This document shows positions 6,487 to 12,911 of a stretch of 12,911 bases of DNA, one piece after another. Source of the DNA: an uncultured Victivallaceae bacterium (GTDB taxonomy: Bacteria; Verrucomicrobiota; Lentisphaeria; Victivallales; Victivallaceae); NCBI GenBank assembly GCA_934663655.1, contig CAKUKT010000043.1:1-12911 (forward strand), in the 5' to 3' direction. The translations under genes and the position numbers were made by a program. Below the pieces are notes generated by a model. It saw only the letters and a list, made by a program, of their open reading frames with translations. It searched no databases and was not told the DNA's origin. Positions within the stretch are counted from its first letter, which is position 1, and each line of letters opens with the position of its first letter.

Positions 6487-8370
6487 TCAAATCCCTTCGG
6501 GCAGATTCAGGGCCCGGCTCATGGTCCAGATATATTCAAAGAGGTCGAACCACGGCTGGAGCCGGGTTTCGTGGCGACGCGCCCAGTCATAGAGATCGCC
6601 GGCTGCCGCTTTGGCGTCCCCCCGGCCTCCCCAGACTGCGGCCAGCAGGGTGGCCAGCCGCTGGGTTTGTTCGATATGCAGCTCCAGCTGTTCCCAGGAC
6701 TCCCGGCGGCACGGATCCGCCAGTTTCAGTCCCCGGGTGAGGGCCGGAGCCACCGCCGCGACTATCCGCTCATATCCGGGCAATCCGGCGGCAGCGGCAG
6801 CCTTATCCGCTTCAGTTCCTTCATTGCGGAGCAGCGGCGGTTGAAAGAGTTCGGATACCGCCCGGAAATATTCCCGGGCAGCTTCCCACTCTTCCCCGTA
6901 AGCCGCGCTGAAGTAATCCGAAGCGATCTCCTCAAAACTGAGTTCGGGATCCCAGAGGGTACGCCCCATCACCGTCATGCCGAGTCCGTTGGGGAAGAAC
7001 ACCCGCTGCGCCTGGCAGCTTACAAAACCGTCGAGCCCGAGTTTCCGGAGGTTGCGGCAATCGGCATGGAGGATTTCCGCCATCCGGTAATAGCCGGGGT
7101 CCTTGAAGTGATCCCACATGTAATGGTAATCGAAGTCGAAGCTGCTGCCGCTGGAACAGCGTTCCTGCCAGCATTTCAGAAAAGCGAGATTTTTTTCCGG
7201 TTCGGCGGGAAACTTCAGATGGTTGCGGTCATAGGGCGGAATCTCCCCGCCGTCCGCTCCTGCTTCTCCGGGCGAGAACGGACGCGAATAGCTGCGGGTG
7301 ATCGGCGCAAACATCAGTATGAACCGGTCGGGATTTTTAAGTTTCGACTGTTCGGGCGGCCACAGCAGATCGACGTAGACGAGAAAGACGATCTTCGCCG
7401 TCGATTTGACTTCGGTGAGCTTCTCGTCGACGAGGTTGAGCATCTCAACATACCAGTCCGCCGGGCGTTTCGGCGTGCACAACGGACATTCGCACTGGTT
7501 GTTGGAACCGTCGGCGAGCCAGAAATGGATGATATTGACTTCGGGGTTTTCCACCGACCAGGCGGCGATGGCGTCGGCGATCAGTTTTCTTACCTCGGGA
7601 TTGCCGTAGCACAAATTGGTGTTCAGTGCGATCCCTCCCCACAATTCCCGCTTGCCGTTTACCTCGGCGAAAAAGCGCTTGATTTCCGGAGCGATCTCGC
7701 CGCGATGCGGAAACCAGCCGGGACCGGGAATCCCGAAGGGTTCGCAGGTCCAGCCATGGCCGACCATGTGGAGATCGAGACCGCGACGGCGAACTTCGGA
7801 ACGGATTTCCCGGGTGATCCTCTCCGCCGCGGCGGTGTCGAAATGCTCCGCCGGAAGCAGGGGATTGTTCTGATGGGTGTACCAGCGGTCGAAAAAGGTG
7901 AATGCGTTGCGGAACTGGATGAAGTAGGCGTTGAAACCGCATCTGGTCATCCATTCGATGGTGTCAAGAACATTTTCGCGCGACACCGCGCCTTCGATGC
8001 AGATGCCGCGGTGACGGTAGCCGGCGGCGGAACGCCGCACCAGCGGTCGGGAGAAATCCACGCGGGAGGGAATCACTTCGCCGTTCCGTCCGGGACGAAC
8101 CCAGCGGAAGCCGAGCATTTTCAACAGTTCGTAGGCGCCGAACAGCACCGAGCGGGGATTGGAACCGGTAATGACACCGCCATCTCCGGAAAAATTGACG
8201 TTGATATCGTAGGAGTCAAGTTCCGGATTCTCAGGAGTGGATACCGCGAGCCGGATGGTGACCGGTGGGGAAGGGTTCGTTTCATTCAACAGCGCCAGGT
8301 AATGCTCGAGTTCCGACGCGGCCAGTTCCACCGCCGGATGTGCGACGGCGGCAAGGATGGAAATTTTCAT
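6487..8370 (-). CDS. DUF4838 family glycoside-hydrolase-like protein
   Basis: A 627-residue protein. Residues 1-115 resemble the alpha/beta domain that precedes GH20-type and other hexosaminidase-like barrels (ITGSNPRSVLFGAYELLKMLGFRWV 67-91, in pieces). The rest resembles the DUF4838 TIM-barrel region, including IHFWLADGSNNQCECPLC (281-298) with a C-x-C-x2-C cluster that may bind metal. DUF4838 proteins are carbohydrate-active by context, with no defined general reaction. There is no clear signal peptide (MKISILAAVAHPAVELAA reads as the first strand and helix of the domain), suggesting a cytoplasmic enzyme acting on imported sugars. GGAGGAG (8382-8376) lies 5 nt before the ATG, and ATGA overlaps the channel gene's stop. 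It is the last gene of the operon, before the 6415-6443 terminator. Family call strong, substrate unknown. Confidence 0.87.
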   Translation of the reverse strand: MKISILAAVAHPAVELAASELEHYLALLNETNPSPPVTIRLAVSTPENPELDSYDINVNFSGDGGVITGSNPRSVLFGAYELLKMLGFRWVRPGRNGEVIPSRVDFSRPLVRRSAAGYRHRGICIEGAVSRENVLDTIEWMTRCGFNAYFIQFRNAFTFFDRWYTHQNNPLLPAEHFDTAAAERITREIRSEVRRRGLDLHMVGHGWTCEPFGIPGPGWFPHRGEIAPEIKRFFAEVNGKRELWGGIALNTNLCYGNPEVRKLIADAIAAWSVENPEVNIIHFWLADGSNNQCECPLCTPKRPADWYVEMLNLVDEKLTEVKSTAKIVFLVYVDLLWPPEQSKLKNPDRFILMFAPITRSYSRPFSPGEAGADGGEIPPYDRNHLKFPAEPEKNLAFLKCWQERCSSGSSFDFDYHYMWDHFKDPGYYRMAEILHADCRNLRKLGLDGFVSCQAQRVFFPNGLGMTVMGRTLWDPELSFEEIASDYFSAAYGEEWEAAREYFRAVSELFQPPLLRNEGTEADKAAAAAGLPGYERIVAAVAPALTRGLKLADPCRRESWEQLELHIEQTQRLATLLAAVWGGRGDAKAAAGDLYDWARRHETRLQPWFDLFEYIWTMSRALNLPEGI

Positions 8371-9065
8371 GAGGACTCCTCCGGGGGGTTGGGATCTCTG
8401 TGTCCGTGTTCACGAAGCATAACGGCGATGAATATCGCCACGAAAAGCACTCCGGTCACCATCTCCAGCGACGCCAGCATCCGCGTTACCGCCGAAGTCG
8501 GCAGAATGTCGCCGTAACCACAGGTGGTCAGCGTCGTGAAGCTGAAGTAAAGCATTGCGTTAATGCCGACCATCGCATTGTCGCTGCCGGTGGAGAAACT
8601 TTCCGGGTAGTGCTGAATCATCAGCAGATAGAGATCGGCGAACGCCACCCCGATCAGCAAAAAGGTCAGAATGCAGCTGAAAATCCGTTCTCCGGTGAAA
8701 CGTCCCGCCAGTGCCCGGTAACTTACCACCCCGGTCAGAAATACCGCCATTCCCATCAGCAGCGGCAACATGATGATGTCCAGCCATTTCGGGCGCAGCA
8801 GCATGGTGTTCAGCAACTCGTCGCTGTAGAGCAGCCAGGAGGGAAGGGTAAACACTCCCAGCAACAGGCAGATTTTCAGCATTCGGGAGGAACGGCCGAT
8901 CAGGTAGGGCGCGAAAATCAGCAGCAGATAAAACATCATCCGCACCACGCTTTCACATCGTCCGCGCGGAGGCAGAAACGCCGACAATACAATCAATGCC
9001 AGCAGCAGCCAGGTCGCGCTTTCGCAGCGTCGGGTGCGGAAGTAGTTTATGATACGGCTGTTCAC
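8367..9065 (-). CDS. Potassium channel family protein (6-TM-like, pore domain)
   Basis: A 232-residue membrane protein with hydrophobic segments near 18-32, 44-57, 64-80, 96-117, 128-150 and 194-217. A re-entrant pore region sits between the last two, and its filter T-C-G-Y-G-D (181-186) matches the K+ selectivity signature. No Arg-rich voltage sensor helix is visible, and there is no cytoplasmic RCK/TrkA-N domain: the chain ends shortly after the last helix in a polar tail (HGHRDPNPPEESS). It probably conducts K+ across the inner membrane as a tetramer. The GTG at 9065 is one nucleotide after the pgsA stop (TAA-C-GTG) with only a weak ribosome site, pointing to translational coupling; its own stop overlaps the DUF4838 ATG. 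Gating signal unknown. Confidence 0.88.
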   Translation of the reverse strand: MNSRIINYFRTRRCESATWLLLALIVLSAFLPPRGRCESVVRMMFYLLLIFAPYLIGRSSRMLKICLLLGVFTLPSWLLYSDELLNTMLLRPKWLDIIMLPLLMGMAVFLTGVVSYRALAGRFTGERIFSCILTFLLIGVAFADLYLLMIQHYPESFSTGSDNAMVGINAMLYFSFTTLTTCGYGDILPTSAVTRMLASLEMVTGVLFVAIFIAVMLREHGHRDPNPPEESS

Positions 9066-9066
9066 G

Positions 9067-9705
9067 TTATTTATCGACGGCTTCTCTTTCGCCGCCGAGG
9101 AAAAGATAGCGGAAGCGGATGAAGTAACCGAGCCCGGAGAGCACCGTTACCAGTACGATTCCACACAGATAGGTGAGCCAGAGATACCAGAGCCGGACGC
9201 CGAACCACTTGGCGCCATGAAGATATTCGGTCCCGCCGTCGATGACCCACGCCGCCCCGGCCACCGCGAGCATCACCATCTGCAGCGCGGTCTTGAGTTT
9301 CCCCCAGCGATCGGCGGAAATCACCACCTGCCGTTTGGCGGCGAGGGTGCGCAGACCGGTGACCATGAATTCGCGACAGAGCACCGCAAAGGCGATCCAC
9401 GCCGGCATCAGGTTGTATTCGACGGCCATCAGCATGGTGCCGGTAACGAATATCTTGTCGGCCAGCGGATCCATCAGCGCGCCGAAGTCGCTGACCGAAT
9501 GATATTTTCTGGCCAGATAACCGTCAAGAAGATCGGTGAGACCGGCCAGTACCGCCAGCACATAGGCAATGAGCCGGACACTGTACATCCACGGATGGTC
9601 ACTGGCCGCAAAGAAGGTCTTGTCGGCGATCGATGCCAGAACCACAAAAATCAGCACGGCGAAAATCCGGCTGACCGTCAATATGTTGGGAATGCTTTTC
9701 CTCAT
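9067..9705 (-). CDS. pgsA: CDP-diacylglycerol--glycerol-3-phosphate 3-phosphatidyltransferase
   Basis: A 212-residue polytopic membrane enzyme with the full CDP-alcohol phosphotransferase motif: D61-G-x2-A-R66, eight residues, G75-x3-D79-x3-D83, plus the additional upstream D58. These acids bind the divalent metal and the CDP-diacylglycerol head. The N-terminal NILTVSRI (7-14) is typical of PgsA, as are the following helices and REFMVTGLR. It makes phosphatidylglycerol phosphate, the committed step to phosphatidylglycerol and cardiolipin, at the inner membrane. The other family members (phosphatidylserine or cardiolipin synthases) are less likely, given the PgsA-like N terminus and the rimO neighbour. 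Its ATG overlaps the rimO stop (ATGA), a pairing of these two genes seen in many bacteria. Confidence 0.94.
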   Translation of the reverse strand: MRKSIPNILTVSRIFAVLIFVVLASIADKTFFAASDHPWMYSVRLIAYVLAVLAGLTDLLDGYLARKYHSVSDFGALMDPLADKIFVTGTMLMAVEYNLMPAWIAFAVLCREFMVTGLRTLAAKRQVVISADRWGKLKTALQMVMLAVAGAAWVIDGGTEYLHGAKWFGVRLWYLWLTYLCGIVLVTVLSGLGYFIRFRYLFLGGEREAVDK

Positions 9706-11051
9706 TTTCGCCTCACGATTCTGCCGAGAAGGTCCGATCCGGAAACACCGATGATTTTAACTTGTTGAAATGTTCCGGCCCGGACACGTCCCGGTCTGGG
9801 AATCACAATACCGTTATCTATTTCCGGGGCGTCCATCGCACTTCTGCCGATGGCGGCGTCGTGTTCGGTGAAATCGATCAGCATTTCCATTTCCGTGCCG
9901 ATCAGTTTTTCATTGTGACGGCGCATGCGGTCCCGTTGTTTTTTCATCAGAATTTTTGCGCGCTCCTCGGCGATTTCCAGCGGCACCTGAGCCGGAAACG
10001 CGGCTGCCGGGGTCAGCTTCTCCGGAGCGAATGGAAAGACCCCCAGGCGTTCGAAGCGGATCCGGCGTGCAAACTCCAGCAATTCATTAAATTCCGCTTC
10101 GGTTTCTCCGGGCAGTCCGGTTATGAAGGTCGTGCGCAGAGTGAGACCGGGAATCGCCGCCCGCAACCGGGGAATGAGTTCTTCAATGCGCGCCCGGTTC
10201 ACGTGACGGTTCATCGCGGTAAGAATCCGGTCGGAAATATGCTGCAGCGGAATGTCGATATAAGCGAGCAGATGTTTCATGCCGGCGAGAACGCTGATCA
10301 ATTCGTCGGTGTAGTTGGCCGGATGGGTGTAAAGCAGGCGAAGCCGGAAATCACCTTCGATACGGTCGAGCTCGCGCAGCAGTCCGGCGAGGTTTTCGCC
10401 TGACTCCGGACGGTCGTGTCCGAACGCGGTGGTATCCTGGGCGATCACCACCACTTCGCGAACCCCGGAGGCGACCATCCGGCGTGCTTCGGCGGTCACC
10501 GAGGCGATTTCCCGACTGCGCAGCCGTCCGCGTAACCGGGGAATCGCACAGTATGAACAGCAATTGTTGCAGCCGTCGGCAATTTTGAGATAAGCGATGT
10601 GAGGCAGCGTGAATTGCAGTCGGGGCATCTCTTCTGAAACGAGGAAATCGGGTTCGCCGCCGCGGGGAGGGGCTCCCGCCAGCAGTTCCGGCAGCCGGTT
10701 GAGATCGTTTACCCGTACCCAGAGATCGACTTCGGGATGGCGGCGGTGATTTTCCCCCGAGGCCTCATATTCGCACAGGCAGCCGCAGACCGCGATTTTC
10801 CGTCCCGGTGCGAGTGATTTCCAGCTTACGGCCTGTTCGATTTCATGTTCCGCCTCGGCTCTCGCTTCGGGAAGAAAGGCGCAGGTGTTGATGATCAGCA
10901 GCTCGGCGGCTTCCGGATCAAAGCTGGGGATGAACCCGGCGGCGGCCAGAGTACCGGCGATGATTTCCGAATCCACGAGATTTTTGTGGCAGCCGAGTGA
11001 AACGATGCTGAACACCGTATTCTTATCCGGATGTCTGGTCGATTGAGGCAT
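9702..11051 (-). CDS. rimO: Ribosomal protein S12 methylthiotransferase RimO
   Basis: A 449-residue radical SAM methylthiotransferase that adds a methylthio group to the conserved aspartate of ribosomal protein S12. The N-terminal UPF0004 domain supplies the auxiliary 4Fe-4S ligands C21 (SLGCHKNLVDSE), C57 (NTCAF) and C91 (CGCLC). The radical SAM core has C161-x3-C165-x2-C168 in ADGCNNCCSYCAIPRLRG. Later blocks RLLYTHPANY, YIDIPLQH and TTFITGLPGETE are typical of the family, and a C-terminal TRAM domain (about 385-447) ends the protein. SLGCHKNLVDSE distinguishes RimO from MiaB and MtaB. The ATG at 11051 has only a weak GGTGA-like ribosome site. It is first in the rimO-pgsA-channel-DUF4838 operon, about 100 nt after the likely transcription start. 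Confidence 0.96.
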   Translation of the reverse strand: MPQSTRHPDKNTVFSIVSLGCHKNLVDSEIIAGTLAAAGFIPSFDPEAAELLIINTCAFLPEARAEAEHEIEQAVSWKSLAPGRKIAVCGCLCEYEASGENHRRHPEVDLWVRVNDLNRLPELLAGAPPRGGEPDFLVSEEMPRLQFTLPHIAYLKIADGCNNCCSYCAIPRLRGRLRSREIASVTAEARRMVASGVREVVVIAQDTTAFGHDRPESGENLAGLLRELDRIEGDFRLRLLYTHPANYTDELISVLAGMKHLLAYIDIPLQHISDRILTAMNRHVNRARIEELIPRLRAAIPGLTLRTTFITGLPGETEAEFNELLEFARRIRFERLGVFPFAPEKLTPAAAFPAQVPLEIAEERAKILMKKQRDRMRRHNEKLIGTEMEMLIDFTEHDAAIGRSAMDAPEIDNGIVIPRPGRVRAGTFQQVKIIGVSGSDLLGRIVRRK

Positions 11052-11083
11052 AGTGATTCACCGGCGATAATTCAAAACCGTTT

Positions 11084-11143
11084 CCGTCGCGCCGGAATGG
11101 GCCGGAACGGCGCCGGACGGAAAAATATCCTGCGGATCAGGAT
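11084..11143 (-). promoter_or_regulatory. Hairpins in the rimO leader, first one terminator-like
   Basis: Reading the minus strand, ATCCTG (11143-11138) and CAGGAT (11132-11127) form a 6-bp stem with a 5-nt loop, followed by ATTTTTCC. A second GC-rich hairpin follows, CCGTC (11120-11116)/GACGG (11088-11084) with inner GCGCC/GGCGC. The first could be the nnr terminator or an attenuator in the rimO leader, because it begins just after the predicted start point. Confidence 0.45.
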
Positions 11144-11157
11144 CATGATATATTGAT

Positions 11158-11186
11158 AATATACACATTTTCAGCAATATTTTCAA
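11158..11186 (-). promoter_or_regulatory. Promoter TTGAAA-17-TATATT for the rimO operon
   Basis: On the minus strand TTGAAA (11186-11181) and TATATT (11163-11158) are separated by 17 nt in an AT-rich island between nnr and rimO. The predicted start is near 11151, giving a leader of about 100 nt. The hexamers and spacing are identical to those at 4347-4375. Confidence 0.72.
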
Positions 11187-11210
11187 GTATCACGATCCCG
11201 CCGCCGGTTT

Positions 11211-12698
11211 TCAGGCGTTCGGGCGGAGCTGTTTCCAGGCCCTGCCCACTGACGCCGGCAGGTCGTCGGCGATGACGCCGCGACTGCCGCAGGGGCGGAG
11301 GAGTTCTCCAGCGGTTCCGTGCAGCCAGACGCCGAGGCGGGTCGCATCCCATGGCGCCATTCCGGAAGCAAGCAGGGCGGTGATGACTCCGCTGAGCACA
11401 TCTCCGCTTCCGGCGGTGGCGAGCGCGGGGGAACCGGAGAGGTTCATTGACCAGCGGCCGTCCGGCGCGGCGCAGATCGTGCGGGGGCCTTTGAGCACCA
11501 CGGTCGCCGCAGTTGCCGCCGCGAGCGCAAGCGCCGCCTCCGGACGGGGAACCTCGGCATTGAGGCCGAAAGCAGCCGCCAGCCGTCGGTATTCGCCCGG
11601 GTGCGGAGTCAGTACCAGCGGCGCCCGGTGGCCGGAAATGAGCGCGGGACAGTGGGAAAGCAGGTTCAGCGCGTCGGCGTCCAGAAGCAGCGGCCGCTCT
11701 CCCGCGGCGAGCCGTTGGATGATTTCTTTGTTTTCAGGCAGGGTGCCGAGACCGGGGCCAACCGCCACCGCAGCGGGGGGCGCGCCGGGAAATTCTCCGA
11801 ATGCGCCCGGACGGAAACGGTGGACGATCAACGCCCGCGGCGCGGCACCGAACACCTCGCTCCCCTCCTGGAGCCACACCCGCACCAGTCCGGCTCCGGC
11901 GCGCAACGCCGCTTCCCCGGCGAGAAATGCCGCTCCGGTGTACCCGGGAGCTCCGCCGATCACCGCCACGGTACCGCGCCGGTTTTTGAAGGTGTCAAAG
12001 GCTTCCCGTTCGACCAGCTTCGCCGCGTCCGGGTGGCCGAAGCACGGAATTTCCCCCGGCTCGGAGGTGATCAGCTCCTCCGGAATACCGATATCAGCGA
12101 TGACGATTCGACCGCATAATTCCGGACCGCGTCCACGCAACATTCCGCTCTTTACTGCGGCAAGGGTCACGGTCAGGTCGGCGTGAACAGCCGTGTCCGC
12201 GGCTCCGGAATCGGCGTTGAGACCGGAGGGAAGATCGATTGCGAGCACCGGCAGAGCGGAGGTGTTCACTGAATCGATCAATTCCGCGGTACGCCCGCGC
12301 GGGGAGCCGGAGATGCCGGTGCCGAGCAGGCCGTCGACGAGCAGCGAACCGGGACGGGGCAGAAAATTCTCCCGAATGGTACGGAACCCGGATTCATTCA
12401 ACCGTGTCCAGGCGGTTGCCGCATCTCCTGTGAATGTCTCCGGCGGAGCGGCGAGCACCATTTCCACGGAAATTCCGCGCGCAGCCAGCAGCCGGGCCGC
12501 AACCAGTGCGTCCCCGCCGTTGTTGCCCTTACCGGCGAGTACGACAACGCGTTCCGCGCCGCACCCGGACATGAAATTCATCACCTCGCCGGCCACTGCG
12601 GCTCCGGCGTTTTCCATCAGCACCATACCGGGGATCTGTCGTTCGGTGATCGCGGTTCGATCGATCCGGCGCATGGTTTCCGCGTTCAGACTTCTCAT
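11211..12698 (-). CDS. nnr: Bifunctional NAD(P)H-hydrate repair enzyme (epimerase/dehydratase)
   Basis: A 495-residue fusion of two repair enzymes for hydrated NAD(P)H. The N-terminal YjeF_N epimerase domain (about 1-215) has MENAG (28-32), GKGNNGGD (56-63), VDGLLGTG (121-128) and IDLPSGLNAD (154-163); it interconverts the R and S forms of NAD(P)HX. The C-terminal ADP/ATP-dependent dehydratase domain (about 235-490) has GTVAVIGGAPGYTGAA (242-257), GPGLG (314-318), LLLDADALN (337-345), TPHPGE (364-369), VLKG (401-404) and ATAGSGDVLSG (427-437), where D433 is the expected catalytic acid. Length and order match bacterial Nnr. GGGAA lies about 7 nt before the ATG, and that ATG overlaps the stop of the upstream aldolase gene. 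Cytoplasmic housekeeping enzyme; its transcript probably starts beyond the window. Confidence 0.95.
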   Translation of the reverse strand: MRSLNAETMRRIDRTAITERQIPGMVLMENAGAAVAGEVMNFMSGCGAERVVVLAGKGNNGGDALVAARLLAARGISVEMVLAAPPETFTGDAATAWTRLNESGFRTIRENFLPRPGSLLVDGLLGTGISGSPRGRTAELIDSVNTSALPVLAIDLPSGLNADSGAADTAVHADLTVTLAAVKSGMLRGRGPELCGRIVIADIGIPEELITSEPGEIPCFGHPDAAKLVEREAFDTFKNRRGTVAVIGGAPGYTGAAFLAGEAALRAGAGLVRVWLQEGSEVFGAAPRALIVHRFRPGAFGEFPGAPPAAVAVGPGLGTLPENKEIIQRLAAGERPLLLDADALNLLSHCPALISGHRAPLVLTPHPGEYRRLAAAFGLNAEVPRPEAALALAAATAATVVLKGPRTICAAPDGRWSMNLSGSPALATAGSGDVLSGVITALLASGMAPWDATRLGVWLHGTAGELLRPCGSRGVIADDLPASVGRAWKQLRPNA

Positions 12699-12911
12699 TT
12701 TGCATTCCCGGCAATCTTCACCGCCTCGACAATGCCGCTGCGGATTTTTTCCCAGTCACCGGCAGCTACGGCATTCACATCGGCGAGCCAGGTGCCACCC
12801 ACGGCGGCAACATCCTTTATGGCAAGATAGTCGGCGGCATTGGCGGCGTTGATGCCGCCGGTAGGCAGATAGAAGTAGCCGCAATGACGATAGGGTGCTG
12901 CAATGGCGCGG
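12695..12911 (-). CDS. eda: KDPG/KHG aldolase, C-terminal part (runs off the window)
   Basis: Only the last 71 residues are present; the gene continues beyond 12911. The visible part includes YFYLPTGGINAANAADYLAI, which contains the PTGGI phosphate-binding loop, and then VAAVGGTWL, both typical of 2-keto-3-deoxy-6-phosphogluconate / 4-hydroxy-2-oxoglutarate aldolases. The Schiff-base lysine lies outside the window. The enzyme would split KDPG to pyruvate and glyceraldehyde 3-phosphate in Entner-Doudoroff or uronate catabolism, fitting a carbohydrate-degrading bacterium. Its TGA overlaps the nnr ATG (ATGA). The family call rests on a short stretch, so related class I aldolases cannot be excluded. 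Confidence 0.85.
   Translation of the reverse strand, partial: RAIAAPYRHCGYFYLPTGGINAANAADYLAIKDVAAVGGTWLADVNAVAAGDWEKIRSGIVEAVKIAGNAK

Noticed and set aside
6160..8517. A 785-codon open frame on the plus strand
   Set aside because: It lies antisense to the DUF4838 gene, which has a ribosome site, family motifs and operon coupling. The antisense translation has no recognisable domain and runs through both facing terminators; it is a by-product of GC-rich codon use.
1..12911. CRISPR arrays, insertion sequences, attachment sites
   Set aside because: No regularly spaced repeats, transposase or integrase motifs, or long terminal inverted repeats were seen; the inverted repeats present are short and terminator-like.

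Overview
The window looks like a GC-rich chromosomal segment of a Lentisphaerae/Victivallales-type (PVC superphylum) bacterium. This is an inference from gene content: a prepilin-like protein with the C-terminal H-X9-DG motif, next to a secreted glycoside-hydrolase-like gene and a URO-D-like methyltransferase gene, plus a DUF4838 sugar-hydrolase-like protein. No rRNA, tRNA, CRISPR array, insertion sequence or integrase was seen.

Left part, plus strand (1-3552): a tight three-gene cluster of a type II pseudopilin-like protein (22-771), a secreted TIM-barrel glycoside-hydrolase-like protein (776-2489, carrying a one-base frameshift in a G run near 2237) and a uroporphyrinogen-decarboxylase-family protein (2486-3454, GTGA overlap with its neighbour). 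It is closed by a hairpin plus T8 terminator. A TRIC-family membrane protein (3676-4332, TTG start) follows on its own.

Middle, plus strand (4347-6355): a near-consensus promoter (TTGAAA-17-TATATT) drives two genes. One is an IscU/NifU-like Fe-S scaffold protein with a C-terminal extension, the other a GGGtGRT-family protein of unknown function. A structured trailer of about 200 nt and a 15-bp-stem terminator end the unit. This conserved but functionally undefined pair is the best candidate here for an undescribed system.

Right part, minus strand (12911 down to 6415): the end of a KDPG aldolase gene overlaps nnr (bifunctional NAD(P)HX repair). Then a second TTGAAA-17-TATATT promoter precedes rimO-pgsA-potassium channel-DUF4838. 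In that run three of the junctions are ATGA overlaps or a 1-nt gap, so the four genes are probably one translationally coupled operon. It ends at a terminator that faces the plus-strand one; 6315-6443 is a convergent, doubly terminated junction. The operon mixes ribosome modification, phospholipid synthesis, ion transport and a carbohydrate-active protein, which is an unusual combination at its 3' end.
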